Shown here: positions 9,799-19,194 of the stretch, in pieces
Layout: each line of letters opens with the position of its first letter
Numbering within the stretch: position 1 is the first letter of the stretch
Origin: UBA4744 sp963707435
GTDB lineage: Bacteria; Actinomycetota; Acidimicrobiia; Spongiisociales; UBA4744
Direction: 5' to 3'
DNA length: 64,000 bases
Assembly (NCBI GenBank): GCA_963707435.1
Contig: CAVPPF010000002.1
Coordinates: 310,001 to 374,000, forward strand
Translations under genes and position numbers: made by a program
The notes under the pieces: generated by a model
What the model saw: the letters and a program-made list of their open reading frames with translations, nothing else
What the model was told of the DNA's origin: nothing
Databases searched by the model: none

Positions 9799-11742
9799 AG
9801 CTCAGCTGGCGGCTCACCTGGATGGTTGTCGTTTTCGTTGCGATGTTCGGCGTCCTGTTCACCCGGCTGTGGTTCGTGCAGATCGCTGCCGGCGAGACGT
9901 ACGATCGGCAGGCGGAAGATCAGATTGTGCGACTCGATCCGACCCTTGCGCCGCGGGGCAACATCATCGATCGAGATGGGATACCGCTCGCCACGAGCAG
10001 TCTGGAACCGTGGATCGTCGTGGATCGAAAGCAGATCCCCCTCGAAGATGAGGAGCGGGTGATCCAGCAGCTCTCGGGTCTCCTCGAGTTGGCTGCTGTG
10101 GAAGTGTCTGCCGCGTTCGACGCCGCCGGCTCTGGACAGCGGTTCCTGCTTGCCGAGGTCGACCCGGAGGCGGAGTTCTATGTCCTCGAGCATCAGGACG
10201 AGCTGCCGGGGGTTGGGATCGAAGAAGTGCCGGTGCGTCGCTATCCGCAGGGTGACGTCATGGCGCATGTGCTCGGCCACATCGGACGCCCCTCGCCCGG
10301 TGACCTCGAGGAGAACCCCAAGCTCGATCCCAACAGCACCGTCGGGAAATCGGGAGTTGAGCGCTCATACGATGCGCTGCTCCAGGGCACGGCTGGTTTC
10401 GACGCCAAGCAGGTCAATGCCACCGGCAGGGTGTTGAAACCGCTCGGCGGAGAACCCGCCCGGGCTGGTGCGGCGCTGCAGCTGACGACCGATATCGACA
10501 CGCAGGAGGTCCTGGAATTCGCCCTCGAGGAAGCCGTGCGGCTGGCAAATCGTGTGAAGGCGGCAACCAACGACTACACGAACTTCGCCCAACGATCCGC
10601 GGGCGTGGTCATCGATGTCACCGATGGGTCCATCCTCGCCATGGGCTCATATCCGGACTTCAATCCCGAGGTTTTCGTCACCGGGTTGACCCAGCGGGAA
10701 TTCGACGAACTGCTGGCGAGGAAGGTCTTCAGCAACCTCGCCATCCAGGCTCTCTATCCGCCGGCGTCGACGTTCAAGGCAATTACGTACACGACCGCGC
10801 TCGAGGAGCGAATCTTCCCCGAAGGAGCACTGTCTGCGAACGATCTCATCGAGTGCAGTTCGCGGCTCAACGCGCCGTTCACGGATGCGTCCCAGCTGGT
10901 GTGGCGCAACTGGACCTGGCCCGACGACGACGGATTGCAGGACCTCCACACCGCATTTGAGCGCTCGTGCAACATCTACTTCTGGCAGATCGCGCTGCGG
11001 ATCTGGAACGATTTCAAGGAGACGGAGCGCGAAGGAGTCATTCAGAACTGGGCGCGAGCCGTGGGTATGGGCGAACGGACCGGCATCGACCTGCCCTACG
11101 AAGCGCAGGGAATCGTGCCGGATCGCGATTTGTTCAGTACCTGGCTCGATGAGCAACCCTGGCGCGTTCGTCCTGAAGGATGGCTGGGTGGCGACCTGAT
11201 GCAGACGGCAGTCGGTCAAGGCGCCGTGCTGAGCACTCCTCTCCAGCTCGCAACCGCCTATGCCACCCTCGCCAACGGCGGCACCTTCTGGCAGCCGCGG
11301 GTCGTGCAGAGCGCGTTCGATGCCGACGGGCCGGCTGATCGAGTCAAACGAACCGGTCGCGGTGCGCGACATTGGCATTGCCCCCGCCACCGTGCAGTCA
11401 CTGCTCGCCGATATGCGCCGGGTGGTCACGGCCGGCACCGCAGCATCTGCGTTCTCCGACATGGGCGCAGACGCTTTCCGGGTGGGCGGCAAGACGGGAA
11501 CGGCCCAGATGGGGCAGGAATGTGAAGGGGTTGGAGATGAGCGAGTCTGCAAGGATCGGGACAACACCGCCTGGTTCGCCGGGGTAGTTCCGATCGATAG
11601 CCCCCGGTATGTCGTAGTGGTCGTCGTCGAAGAGGGTGGGAGCGGCGGGCGGGTGGCCGCCCCCGTTGCCCGGCACATCATGCAATACCTCCTCGGTCTC
11701 GAGCCGACGCCCATCATCGACCCGAGAGTGGAGGGTGACTGA
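9795..11742 (+). CDS. mrdA: Penicillin-binding protein 2 (elongasome transpeptidase), one-base frameshift
   Basis: Starts GTG at 9795 (GTGA overlap with mreD). N-terminal membrane anchor (LTWMVVVFVAMFGVLF), the dimerisation domain starting PRGNIIDRDG, then the transpeptidase with SxxK (S325-TFK), SxN (S391-CN) and KTGT (K566 after correction). The frame breaks at the GGG at 11328-11330. Reading one G fewer converts ...DADGPADRV into ...DADGRLIESNEPVAV and joins the second frame, which carries KTGTAQ and runs to 11742. Corrected length is 648, normal for PBP2. The enzyme cross-links lateral-wall peptidoglycan with RodA. As written, the KTG motif would be lost. Confidence 0.88.
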
Positions 11743-12908
11743 TGGCCGTGCTCGCCCGCAGCAGCCCGGCAGCCGTCTCCGATCGTCGACGGCCGACTCC
11801 CGACATCATCCTCTTCGTGGCGATGGTGGCTCTTGCGGCCGTCGGGGTGCTCATGGTCTACTCGGCATCGAAGAACCGGCTGGAGGCTCTGGGACTCGAC
11901 CCAACGAGCGACATGGTCGACCAGGCGATCTTCGCTGCAGCAGGTCTGGTGCTCTTCTTCGTAGCTTCCTTCATCGACTACCGGGAGTGGCGAAATGTTG
12001 CCCCGTTCATCTACATCGCAACCCTCCTGGCGCTCGGGGCCGTCTTCCTGTTTGAGCCGGGCACGGCGCGAGCGCAGCGATGGATTCCGATCGGTTCTTA
12101 CCAGCTCCAACCGGCTGAGTTCGCCAAGGTGGCGATGATCATGGTTCTGGCGTCCGCATTGGTGCCCGCCAAAGAGGAAGGGATGAGCTGGAGACGGCTG
12201 ATCCAGACCATCGTGATTGTGGCAATCCCCGCAGTCCTGATCTACATCGAACCGGATCTGGGGACCATGCTGGTTTTTGTCTTCTTCACGCTGGTCATGC
12301 TCTTCGTGGGAGGAACAACCCTTCGACAGTTGACCGTGCTGATGACGGCTGCGGGCGCGGGTGCTCTGGCAATCTGGAAACTTGGCCTTCTCCGTGACTA
12401 CCAGATTGAACGCCTCCAGAGCATCTTCAACCCGGCTGCAGCGGACCCGCTCGGTGCTGCCTACAACCGCATCCAGAGCGAAATCGCCATTGGGAGCGGT
12501 GGGATTTTCGGCAAAGGCCTGTTCCTCGGCACCCAGACCAATCTCGACTTCGTGCCCGCGCAGACGACGGACTTCATCTTCACCGCAGTGGGAGAGCAGC
12601 TCGGGTTCGTCGGCGGCGCACTCGTGCTGGTGGCGTATGCCGTCATCATGTGGCGGCTGGTCGTCATTGCCGTCAACGCCCGTGACCGCTACGGGGTGCT
12701 CGTCGTCGTGGGGATTGCCGCCATGTTCGCTTTCCACGTGTACATCAACATCGGAATGACGGTCGGCATCGCCCCCGTGACCGGTCTGCCGCTGCCGTTC
12801 ATGAGCGCCGGAGGATCGACGTTCGTGACCATGGCCATCGCTCTCGGGATCGCCAACTCTGTCTGGCTGCGGAGGTCGCCGGTGCCAGGAGAGACGTACA
12901 TCGTGTAG
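11742..12908 (+). CDS. rodA: SEDS-family peptidoglycan glycosyltransferase RodA
   Basis: 388 residues with about ten membrane helices. SEDS motifs include QPAEFAKVAMI, IYIEPDLGTMLVFVF and, near the end, the stretch around TGLPLPFMSAGGST. It polymerises lipid II into glycan strands in complex with PBP2. The start overlaps the mrdA stop by one base (TGATG), so the pair is coupled. A 5-bp stem (CGAGC/GCTCG) just after the stop could be a weak terminator. Confidence 0.94.
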   Translation: MAVLARSSPAAVSDRRRPTPDIILFVAMVALAAVGVLMVYSASKNRLEALGLDPTSDMVDQAIFAAAGLVLFFVASFIDYREWRNVAPFIYIATLLALGAVFLFEPGTARAQRWIPIGSYQLQPAEFAKVAMIMVLASALVPAKEEGMSWRRLIQTIVIVAIPAVLIYIEPDLGTMLVFVFFTLVMLFVGGTTLRQLTVLMTAAGAGALAIWKLGLLRDYQIERLQSIFNPAAADPLGAAYNRIQSEIAIGSGGIFGKGLFLGTQTNLDFVPAQTTDFIFTAVGEQLGFVGGALVLVAYAVIMWRLVVIAVNARDRYGVLVVVGIAAMFAFHVYINIGMTVGIAPVTGLPLPFMSAGGSTFVTMAIALGIANSVWLRRSPVPGETYIV

Positions 12909-12996
12909 TCGAGCCTTGCTCGATCGTGGGGGTATGTGATCCGAAGTAGTCCCGCGTTTCTGACCACCCGCAACCAACACGACTACCCTGCTGTTC

Positions 12997-13578
12997 ATGT
13001 ACCGACGGGGTGATCAGGGGTGGGTCGAGGTTGTCTGCGGCCCGATGTTCTCCGGGAAGAGCGAGGAACTGATCCGCCGGGTCACCCGGTCCAAGATCGC
13101 CCGCATTCCGGTACAGACATTCAAGCCTGCGATCGACACTCGGTACGCATCGGCTGAAGTGGTTTCACACAGCAGCCTGTCGGTGGAAGCCAGCCCGGTC
13201 GGCGACTCGGCCGCTCTCCTCAAAGCAGTCGAAGATGCCACCGTCGTGATCGGTGTGGACGAAGCTCAGTTCTTCGATCAAGGACTGGTCGAGGTGGTCG
13301 ATTACCTCGCCAAAGCAGGGAAGCAGGTCATTGTGGCGGGTCTCGATCTCGACTATCTGAGCCGCCCGTTCGAACCTATTCCGACACTGGCCAGCCATGC
13401 CGAGTACGTCACGAAGATGCTGGCTGTGTGCCACCGGTGCGGGGCGCCGGCCGGATACACGCAGCGAATCGTCCACTCGGACGAACTGGTCGTGCTGGGT
13501 GCCACCGAGGCCTATGAAGCCCGCTGCCGGCTGTGCTACGACCCGACCGAACCGGAGCAGCCAAAGCTGATCGAGTGA
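12997..13578 (+). CDS. tdk: Thymidine kinase, type II
   Basis: 193 residues. P-loop GPMFSGKSEEL, Walker B-like GVDEAQFF, and a C-terminal zinc site made by CHRC ... CRLC. It phosphorylates salvaged thymidine. No ribosome-binding site precedes the ATG, but a TACCCT box lies 7 bases upstream, so the message may be leaderless. Closely related by size and motifs to the bacterial/eukaryotic TK1-like group rather than viral-type kinases. Confidence 0.95.
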   Translation: MYRRGDQGWVEVVCGPMFSGKSEELIRRVTRSKIARIPVQTFKPAIDTRYASAEVVSHSSLSVEASPVGDSAALLKAVEDATVVIGVDEAQFFDQGLVEVVDYLAKAGKQVIVAGLDLDYLSRPFEPIPTLASHAEYVTKMLAVCHRCGAPAGYTQRIVHSDELVVLGATEAYEARCRLCYDPTEPEQPKLIE

Positions 13579-13697
13579 AGCAGCGCCGGTCTCCGGTTGC
13601 CCGAACGGGCGGGGACTTCGGCATCTGAGCGTTCGCGATGACCGTACCGGATTCCGGCTGCTGAATTCCGGGTGCTGCTCAGCGCCACTCTCCGTGC

Positions 13698-13956
13698 TAC
13701 GATGTCAGCAGCCGCCAGTCGGCGGCTATTGTTTCGCGGACTCGAACGGAGACAGCGGTGGTTTACCTGTCGCCGCTTCTACCCGGTTCCGGCACGCTTC
13801 GCTTGGTTGACCGGGAGATAGCACATAGTGGCCCTTCCGCCGGAGGCTTTCCGGTGACGGCCCCTGCCTGCTTCGTTCTGTCCTCTCCGGCCGGTAGGGC
13901 CCGGAGGGCTACCGCACTACACCCTGCGCCCTGCGCAGGAGGAGGAGCACATCTGT
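13698..13956 (+). promoter_or_regulatory. Probable promoter and long structured 5' leader of the RNase E/G gene
   Basis: The 378-base gap between tdk and rng has a TACGAT -10-like box at 13698-13703. It is followed at the expected transcription start by a perfect hairpin, AGCCGCC (13710-13716) / GGCGGCT (13721-13727), with a 4-base loop and a short T-rich run. A second stem, CGGTAG (13892-13897) / CTACCG (13909-13914), lies near the ribosome-binding site GGAGGAGGAG. The first hairpin could instead be the tdk terminator. RNase E autoregulates through its leader in other bacteria; here that is inference. Confidence 0.4.
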
Positions 13957-15498
13957 ATGGCCATGTTTCGCAAGAAGACGCCCACCGTCATCCGCAAGGG
14001 CGTCGGCAGCGAATCCATCGTCGAGCAAAAGACCAGACGCGTCGGACGCGCTGTCGTCCAGGTGCGGCGCATCAAAGAGGCGCCGTCGAAGCCTGAGCGC
14101 AAAGCCCAACCCAAAGCCAAGCCGAAGCGAACGGCCGGCACCCGGCAGCGGCGGCCTTCCAACGGACGCGGGCGCACGGCGGTTCTCGATGACGAGATCA
14201 TTCTCCCGCCCGAGACCGAGCGGAAACAGATGCTCGTCCGGGTTCTCCCGCATCAGACCCAGGTGGTTGTTCTGGAAGGTCCGGTACTCGTCGAGCACCA
14301 TGTCGCCCGTTCAGACCGGACCTCGGTGGTCGGCAACGTCTACCTCGGCAGGGTACGCAATGTGCTTCCGGGGATGGAAGCCGCCTTTGTCGATTTTGGT
14401 GAGGCAAAGAACGGCGTGCTCTACGCCGGGGACATCCAGTACGACCCGGCGAAGCACGGGAAACGGCGCCCCCGCATCGAAGAAGCCCTCAACAAGGGCG
14501 ACGAGGTTCTCGTGCAAGTGGTGAAGGACGCCATGGGAGAAAAAGGTGCGCGCCTGACCAACCAGATCTCGCTGCCGGGCCGGTATCTCGTGTTGGTGCC
14601 CAACTCGGATGTGCAGGGCATCAGCCGGCGACTTCCGGATGACGATCGGCAGAGGCTGCGCGACATCATCCGCGAGGCCAAGCCCGACGGCTACGGAGTG
14701 ATCGTGCGGACCGCAGCCTCCGCGGCTTCGAAAGCCGAAATCCGGGCCGATATCGAACGATTGACAGAAACCTGGGAAGAGATCCAAAAATCCGGCAACG
14801 GCGGGACTTCGCCCCGGATCGTGTATCAGGAACCAAACCTGCTCCTGCGGGTGCTGCGGGAGCACTACACACCGGAATTCCGGCGGTTGATGATCGACGA
14901 TGCAGAAGCGTACGAAGCCGTCATCGACTACCTCAAGGAGATCGACTCGGACCTGATTCGAACCGTTCAGCTCTACGAAGATACGCTGCCACTCTTTGAA
15001 CGGTTTCACGTCGAGGATCAACTGAGGAAGGCGCTCGATCGCAAAGTGTGGCTGCCGTCCGGAGGGCATCTGGTCATCGATCGGACCGAAGCTTTGACCG
15101 TCATCGACGTCAACACCGGCAAGTTCGTCGGCAGTTCCAGCCTCGAGGAAACCGTGCTGCAGAACAACCTGGAGGCTGCGGAAGAGATCGGCAGACAGCT
15201 GCGGCTGAGAGACATCGGCGGCATCATCGTGATCGACTTCATCGACATGGAGACCGAAGCAAACCAGCGAGCCTTGCTGCGGAGGTTGCGGGAGACCCTG
15301 GCCAGGGACAAGACCCGGACGCAGGTCTTCGACGTTTCCAACCTGGGTCTCGTGGAGATGACCCGCAAGAACGTTTCGGAGGGATTGTTGGAGACCTTCT
15401 CGGATCTCTGCCCAACCTGCAATGGGCGAGGGGTGCTGCTCCATGAGTCCGCCGCCACCCTGGGCACACGGGTTGAAGAACATGACAGCGTCCATTGA
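13957..15498 (+). CDS. rng: Ribonuclease E/G
   Basis: 513 residues. Basic Lys/Arg-rich N-terminal tail (about 60 residues), then the catalytic core: S1 RNA-binding domain (VGNVYLGRVRNVLPGMEAAFVDFG), RNase H-like part, DNase I-like part with IDRTEALTVIDVNTGKF and the acidic IVIDFIDM, and the zinc-link CPTC. There is no long C-terminal degradosome scaffold, so it resembles RNase G or the short actinobacterial RNase E. It initiates mRNA decay and rRNA/tRNA maturation. The start is ATG 13957, or 13963. Confidence 0.94.
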   Translation: MAMFRKKTPTVIRKGVGSESIVEQKTRRVGRAVVQVRRIKEAPSKPERKAQPKAKPKRTAGTRQRRPSNGRGRTAVLDDEIILPPETERKQMLVRVLPHQTQVVVLEGPVLVEHHVARSDRTSVVGNVYLGRVRNVLPGMEAAFVDFGEAKNGVLYAGDIQYDPAKHGKRRPRIEEALNKGDEVLVQVVKDAMGEKGARLTNQISLPGRYLVLVPNSDVQGISRRLPDDDRQRLRDIIREAKPDGYGVIVRTAASAASKAEIRADIERLTETWEEIQKSGNGGTSPRIVYQEPNLLLRVLREHYTPEFRRLMIDDAEAYEAVIDYLKEIDSDLIRTVQLYEDTLPLFERFHVEDQLRKALDRKVWLPSGGHLVIDRTEALTVIDVNTGKFVGSSSLEETVLQNNLEAAEEIGRQLRLRDIGGIIVIDFIDMETEANQRALLRRLRETLARDKTRTQVFDVSNLGLVEMTRKNVSEGLLETFSDLCPTCNGRGVLLHESAATLGTRVEEHDSVH

Positions 15499-15505
15499 AC
15501 AGATA

Positions 15506-15533
15506 TTGGCAAGGACCGGGAAACGGTTAGAGT
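15506..15533 (+). promoter_or_regulatory. Candidate promoter for rplU-rpmA-obg
   Basis: TTGGCA (15506-15511), a 16-base spacer and TAGAGT (15528-15533), 30 bases before the L21 ATG. A short CGGT/ACCG inverted repeat overlaps the start region. Spacing and both hexamers are reasonable; no experimental support. Confidence 0.4.
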
Positions 15534-15563
15534 TACCGGGCTTCAGATCGGGGTAGATCCATC

Positions 15564-15980
15564 ATGTATGCAATCATCCGCACCGGCGGAAAGCAGTCGA
15601 AGGTGCACGAGGGTGACGTGATCGACGTCGAGCGTCTCAAAGACGCCGATGGCACGGTCGAGTTCACCCCGCTGCTGGTTGTCGACGCCGACGGCAACGC
15701 TATCAGCGACCGCGCCCAGCTGCGCGAGGTCAAAGTCCACGCGAGAGTCGTCGGACAGGCTGCCGGCCCAAAAGTCGATATCTTCAAGTACAAGAACAAA
15801 ACCGGGTACCGGCGCCGGCAGGGCCACCGCCAGAAGTACACCACGCTCGAAGTCACCGCCATCGAGCTTCCTGCGCAGAAGAAGACCAAGTCTTCCGCGG
15901 CCGAGGAAGCTGCACCCAAGAAGCCCGCCGCAACCGCCAAGAGCGAGAGCAGCCCATCCACAACGACCGAGGAGGACTGA
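15564..15980 (+). CDS. rplU: 50S ribosomal protein L21 with extended tail
   Basis: 138 residues. The first ~103 are ordinary L21 (MYAIIRTGGKQSKVHEGDVI ... KNKTGYRRRQGHRQKYT). The last ~33 form an Ala/Lys/Ser/Glu-rich low-complexity extension (SSAAEEAAPKKPAATAK) that other high-GC actinobacteria also carry in some ribosomal proteins. L21 binds 23S rRNA domain II. It is first in the L21-L27-Obg unit, a near-universal bacterial order. Confidence 0.96.
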   Translation: MYAIIRTGGKQSKVHEGDVIDVERLKDADGTVEFTPLLVVDADGNAISDRAQLREVKVHARVVGQAAGPKVDIFKYKNKTGYRRRQGHRQKYTTLEVTAIELPAQKKTKSSAAEEAAPKKPAATAKSESSPSTTTEED

Positions 15981-15984
15981 CCCG

Positions 15985-16236
15985 ATGTCAAAGACAAAAG
16001 CCGGAGGGTCGTCGAAGAACGGCCGCGACTCAGCTGCCCAGCGTCTCGGTCCCAAGGTTTTCGACGGCCAGCTCGTCAACGCCGGGACGATCATCGTTCG
16101 CCAACGCGGAACCCGGATTCATCCCGGCGACAACGTCGGAAAGGGCCGGGACGATACCCTGTTTGCGCTTGCGCAAGGGACCGTCAAGTACGGAGAACGC
16201 CACGGGCGACGTTTGGTAGACGTACTCCCCGAGTAG
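15985..16236 (+). CDS. rpmA: 50S ribosomal protein L27
   Basis: 83 residues, too short to stand out by length. Begins MSKTKAGGSSKNGRDSAAQRLG and contains AGTIIVRQRGTRIHPGDNVG, the L27 signature. L27 reaches the peptidyl-transferase centre. It follows rplU by 4 bases with GGAGGA overlapping the rplU end, and precedes obg by 13 bases. Confidence 0.96.
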   Translation: MSKTKAGGSSKNGRDSAAQRLGPKVFDGQLVNAGTIIVRQRGTRIHPGDNVGKGRDDTLFALAQGTVKYGERHGRRLVDVLPE

Positions 16237-16249
16237 GGAGCCTCGTCCC

Positions 16250-17506
16250 GTGTTCGTAGACCGCGTCCGCGTTCATCTGCGCGCCGGGCACGGCGGCGCC
16301 GGGGTGGTCAGCTTCCAGAAGCTGCGCGGTCGGCCCAAGGGCAAAGCCATCGGTGGCTCCGGCGGGAGAGGCGGTGCCGTCGTTCTGCGGGCAGATCCGT
16401 CCATGGCAACGCTGCTCACCTACAAGCGGAACCCGCATCATGAGGCCGGGGCGGGAACGCACGGCCAGGGAGAACTGCGGTCGGGCCGGCAGGGTGACGA
16501 TCTCATCCTGTCCGTCCCGTTGGGGACCGTGGTTCGCGACGAGGCCGGGGTCGTGATCGCAGACCTCGTTGAGGCAGGCCAGCAGGTGACCGTACTGGAG
16601 GGCGGACGGGGCGGACGCGGAAACGCTGCTCTCGTCAGCCGGCTCCACCGGGCCCCGAGCTTCTGCGAACAGGGGGAGTACGGCGAAGGAGCCTGGTTCG
16701 AGTTCGAATTGAAGCTCCTCGCAGACGCGGCTCTGGTCGGGTTCCCGAACGCGGGGAAGAGCACCTTGATCTCCCGGGTATCGGCCGCCCGGCCCAAGAT
16801 CGCCGACTACCCGTTCACAACGCTCGAGCCCAACCTGGGGGTCGTGACGGTGGCCGGCCGCGAGTTCGTATTCGCAGACATCCCGGGTCTCATCGAAGGA
16901 GCTGCGGACGGCAAGGGTCTCGGCCATGAGTTCCTTCGCCATGTCGAGCGAGCGCGGGCTCTCGTGTTCCTGCTGGATCCCTCGCCGTTGCAGACGGAGA
17001 GCCTGGTGCGTCAATATGACGTGCTCGTCGGCGAACTGGCCGGGCACTCTCCTGAACTGGTCCAACGGCCACGTGTGATCGCCGTGAACAAGGGGGACCT
17101 GCCCGACGTCGTTCCCGACGTGGAAGTCCTGGGAGACGAATTTGGTCAGCCGGTGTTTGCGATCTCTGCGATCACCGGCTCCGGTATCGAACCACTCCTC
17201 CATGCGGTAGCGGATGCGGTTGATCTGGCCGTCCGGCAAGCTCCCGAGCGGGAGGGTTTCATCCTGCACCGGCCCGTTCGGTCCGGATTCGAGGTCTATC
17301 GGGAGGGCAACGTGTGGGTCGTTGAGGGCCGTGTGGCCGAGCGCGCCGTCGGGCTCGACGATCTGACCAAACCAGAAGCTGCCGATTATGCCGCAGCGCG
17401 GCTGGCCCGCATCGGGGTCGACGATGCGCTGCGTGAGGCGGGGGCAGTTCCCGGTGATGAGGTCCGCATCGGTGACCTGGTGTTCGAATATCAGGAAACA
17501 CGGTGA
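16250..17506 (+). CDS. obg: Ribosome-associated GTPase Obg (CgtA)
   Basis: 418 residues from GTG 16250. Three domains: the Gly-rich Obg fold (GHGGAGVVSFQ, GGSGGRGGAVVL), the G domain with G1 GFPNAGKST, G3 DIPGLIEGA and NKGD, and the OCT C-terminal domain (EVYREGNVWVVEG). It takes part in 50S maturation and stress signalling. Its stop overlaps the proB start (GTGA). Confidence 0.96.
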   Translation: MFVDRVRVHLRAGHGGAGVVSFQKLRGRPKGKAIGGSGGRGGAVVLRADPSMATLLTYKRNPHHEAGAGTHGQGELRSGRQGDDLILSVPLGTVVRDEAGVVIADLVEAGQQVTVLEGGRGGRGNAALVSRLHRAPSFCEQGEYGEGAWFEFELKLLADAALVGFPNAGKSTLISRVSAARPKIADYPFTTLEPNLGVVTVAGREFVFADIPGLIEGAADGKGLGHEFLRHVERARALVFLLDPSPLQTESLVRQYDVLVGELAGHSPELVQRPRVIAVNKGDLPDVVPDVEVLGDEFGQPVFAISAITGSGIEPLLHAVADAVDLAVRQAPEREGFILHRPVRSGFEVYREGNVWVVEGRVAERAVGLDDLTKPEAADYAAARLARIGVDDALREAGAVPGDEVRIGDLVFEYQETR

Positions 17507-18628
17507 CCGGGCCCCGCCGGGCGCCTGCCGGCCGACCGGTCGTCGTGAAGGTGGGCTCGTCGAGTCTGGCTTCCCGAGCCGGTGGCTTGGACGGCGCCGC
17601 GCTTCGATCAGTTGTCGAGCAGGTGGTTGAGCTGTGGTCCCTTGGACATCCCACGGTTCTCGTCAGCTCGGGGGCCGTTGCCGCCGGGCTGCTGGAACTC
17701 GGAATCGAGGAGCGTCCCACTCAGGTGCCCGATCTCCAGGCCGCAGCAGCCGTCGGGCAGGGCCGATTGATGGAGCGGTATGCGTCCGAATTCACGTCGC
17801 GGCAGCGTCTGGTCGGCCAGGTGTTGCTCACCAAGGACGTCCTGGCCAACCGCAACCAGTACCTGCACGCCCGCGAAGCACTCGACCGGATGCTCGTCCT
17901 CGGTATCGTGCCGGTGGTCAACGAGAATGACACCGTCGTGGTCGACGAACTCCGGCTCGGCGACAACGATCGCCTGGCTGCCATCGTTTCCCATCTCGTG
18001 GGAGCCGCATTGCTGGTGTTCCTGACGGACACCTGCCGGGCTCTATTCGAAAGACCCGCGACTCGAGAGCGAGGCAACCTTGCTTGCCGCCGTGAAACAC
18101 TCTGACGAGGTCCTCGATCTCCTGGCTGGGGGACGATCCGGGCCCCTGGGATCGGGCGGGGTGGCCACGAAAGTGGCGGCAGCCCGCATGGCAGCCTGGT
18201 CCGGAGTACCAACGGTCGTGGCCGGTTCACGAGAGGAACGGGCCGCCGTCCGGGCGGTCCTGGGAGAGACCGTTGGGACCTGGATCGAGCCGCAACCGTC
18301 GCGACTTCCTGCAAGGAAGCTCTGGATAGCGTTCGGGCAACCTTCGGAAGGTTCGCTTCGCGTCGATGCCGGTGCCGCTCAGGCAGTGCTCTCACGCGGA
18401 AGCTCACTCCTCCCGGTTGGCATCACTGAGATCCAGGGCGGTTTTGCAGAAGGTGACGCGGTTGAGGTGCTGGGACCGGAGGGAAGCTTGATCGGCAAGG
18501 GCCTGGTCACGATCTCGTCGGCGGCACTCGCCCCGCTGCTGGGCAGGCGCAGTTCGTCGGTGGCCTTGGACGGATGGGGTGGGGAGGTCATCCACCGCGA
18601 CGACCTAGTGGTGCTCGTCGACCGTTGA
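17503..18628 (+). CDS. proB: Glutamate 5-kinase, one-base frameshift
   Basis: Amino-acid kinase domain (VVVKVGSSSL, VSSGAVAAG, VPVVNENDTV) followed by a PUA domain, the actinobacterial ProB layout. The frame breaks near 18034: with one base fewer, FLTDTCRALFER becomes FLTDTAGLYSKDPRLESEATL and continues as LLAAVKHSDEVLDLLAGG to 18628. Corrected length is 374, normal. It catalyses the first step of proline synthesis. The partner proA lies 6.5 kb away, with a minus-strand potassium cluster between them. Confidence 0.88.
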
Positions 18629-18651
18629 GCCGCGCTTCTGTCCGGCCTTGC

Positions 18652-19194
18652 TCACTCAGCTGAGTTGCGACGGCTTCGATAGCCCAGCCAGGCGGCCGTC
18701 AGGAGGAGCAGGAGTCCCGTTGCCACCACTGCCGGCTCGGCGGTCTCATCGAGCGGCCGGCCGGCTTCAAGAACTTCGAGACTCACGACATCCAGGTAGG
18801 TTTCTCCGCCGCGCTGGTCGTCGTGGTACTTCCAGATGCCCGATACCCGCACCAGGGGGCCGCGCTGGTGGTATCCACCGGGCGGATCGAGATCCTCGAT
18901 GAGGCCGGCCGGGGCCCGGACCCCGATTCCCGCGTTCGAACCTTGGAGCGCACCACCCTCGAGCAACGGTGCAGTTGCATACGAGTCTCCGTTCAGCTGG
19001 CTCCAGGTCGAGCCGTCGCGCCGGTACCCGTAGTCGCCGACGAGTTCCCCGACGACGCTGATGCTTTGACCTTCATAGGCAGCTCCGTCGGCCAGCAACT
19101 CGCCGACGCCGACGTCGGTAGCGGCTTGTACGCCGGTCGGTACGAGCATCGCCACGGCCAGCATCGTCACGAGGGCGAGTCGGCGGCGCCTCAT
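18652..19194 (-). CDS. Secreted, C-terminally membrane-anchored protein, possible OB-fold
   Basis: 180 residues. Starts ATG 19194 within the trkH stop (ATGA overlap), so it is the last gene of the potassium cluster. Signal peptide (LALVTMLAVAMLVPTGVQA), then a beta-rich domain of about 120 residues (YEGQSISVVGELVGDYGYR ... GPLVRVSGIWKYH) whose pattern resembles an OB-fold nucleic-acid/anti-codon type domain, then a membrane helix (ATGLLLLLTAAWLGY) and a basic tail. The OB-fold idea is from pattern only. No function assigned; coupling suggests a role at the outer face near TrkH. It converges on proB. Confidence 0.72.
   Translation of the reverse strand: MRRRRLALVTMLAVAMLVPTGVQAATDVGVGELLADGAAYEGQSISVVGELVGDYGYRRDGSTWSQLNGDSYATAPLLEGGALQGSNAGIGVRAPAGLIEDLDPPGGYHQRGPLVRVSGIWKYHDDQRGGETYLDVVSLEVLEAGRPLDETAEPAVVATGLLLLLTAAWLGYRSRRNSAE

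Noticed and set aside
13758..14096. 112-codon GTG frame with GGAGA upstream in the rng leader
   Set aside because: It runs out of frame into the rng coding region, has no family resemblance and looks like high-GC noise; a regulatory upstream peptide cannot be excluded but has no support.
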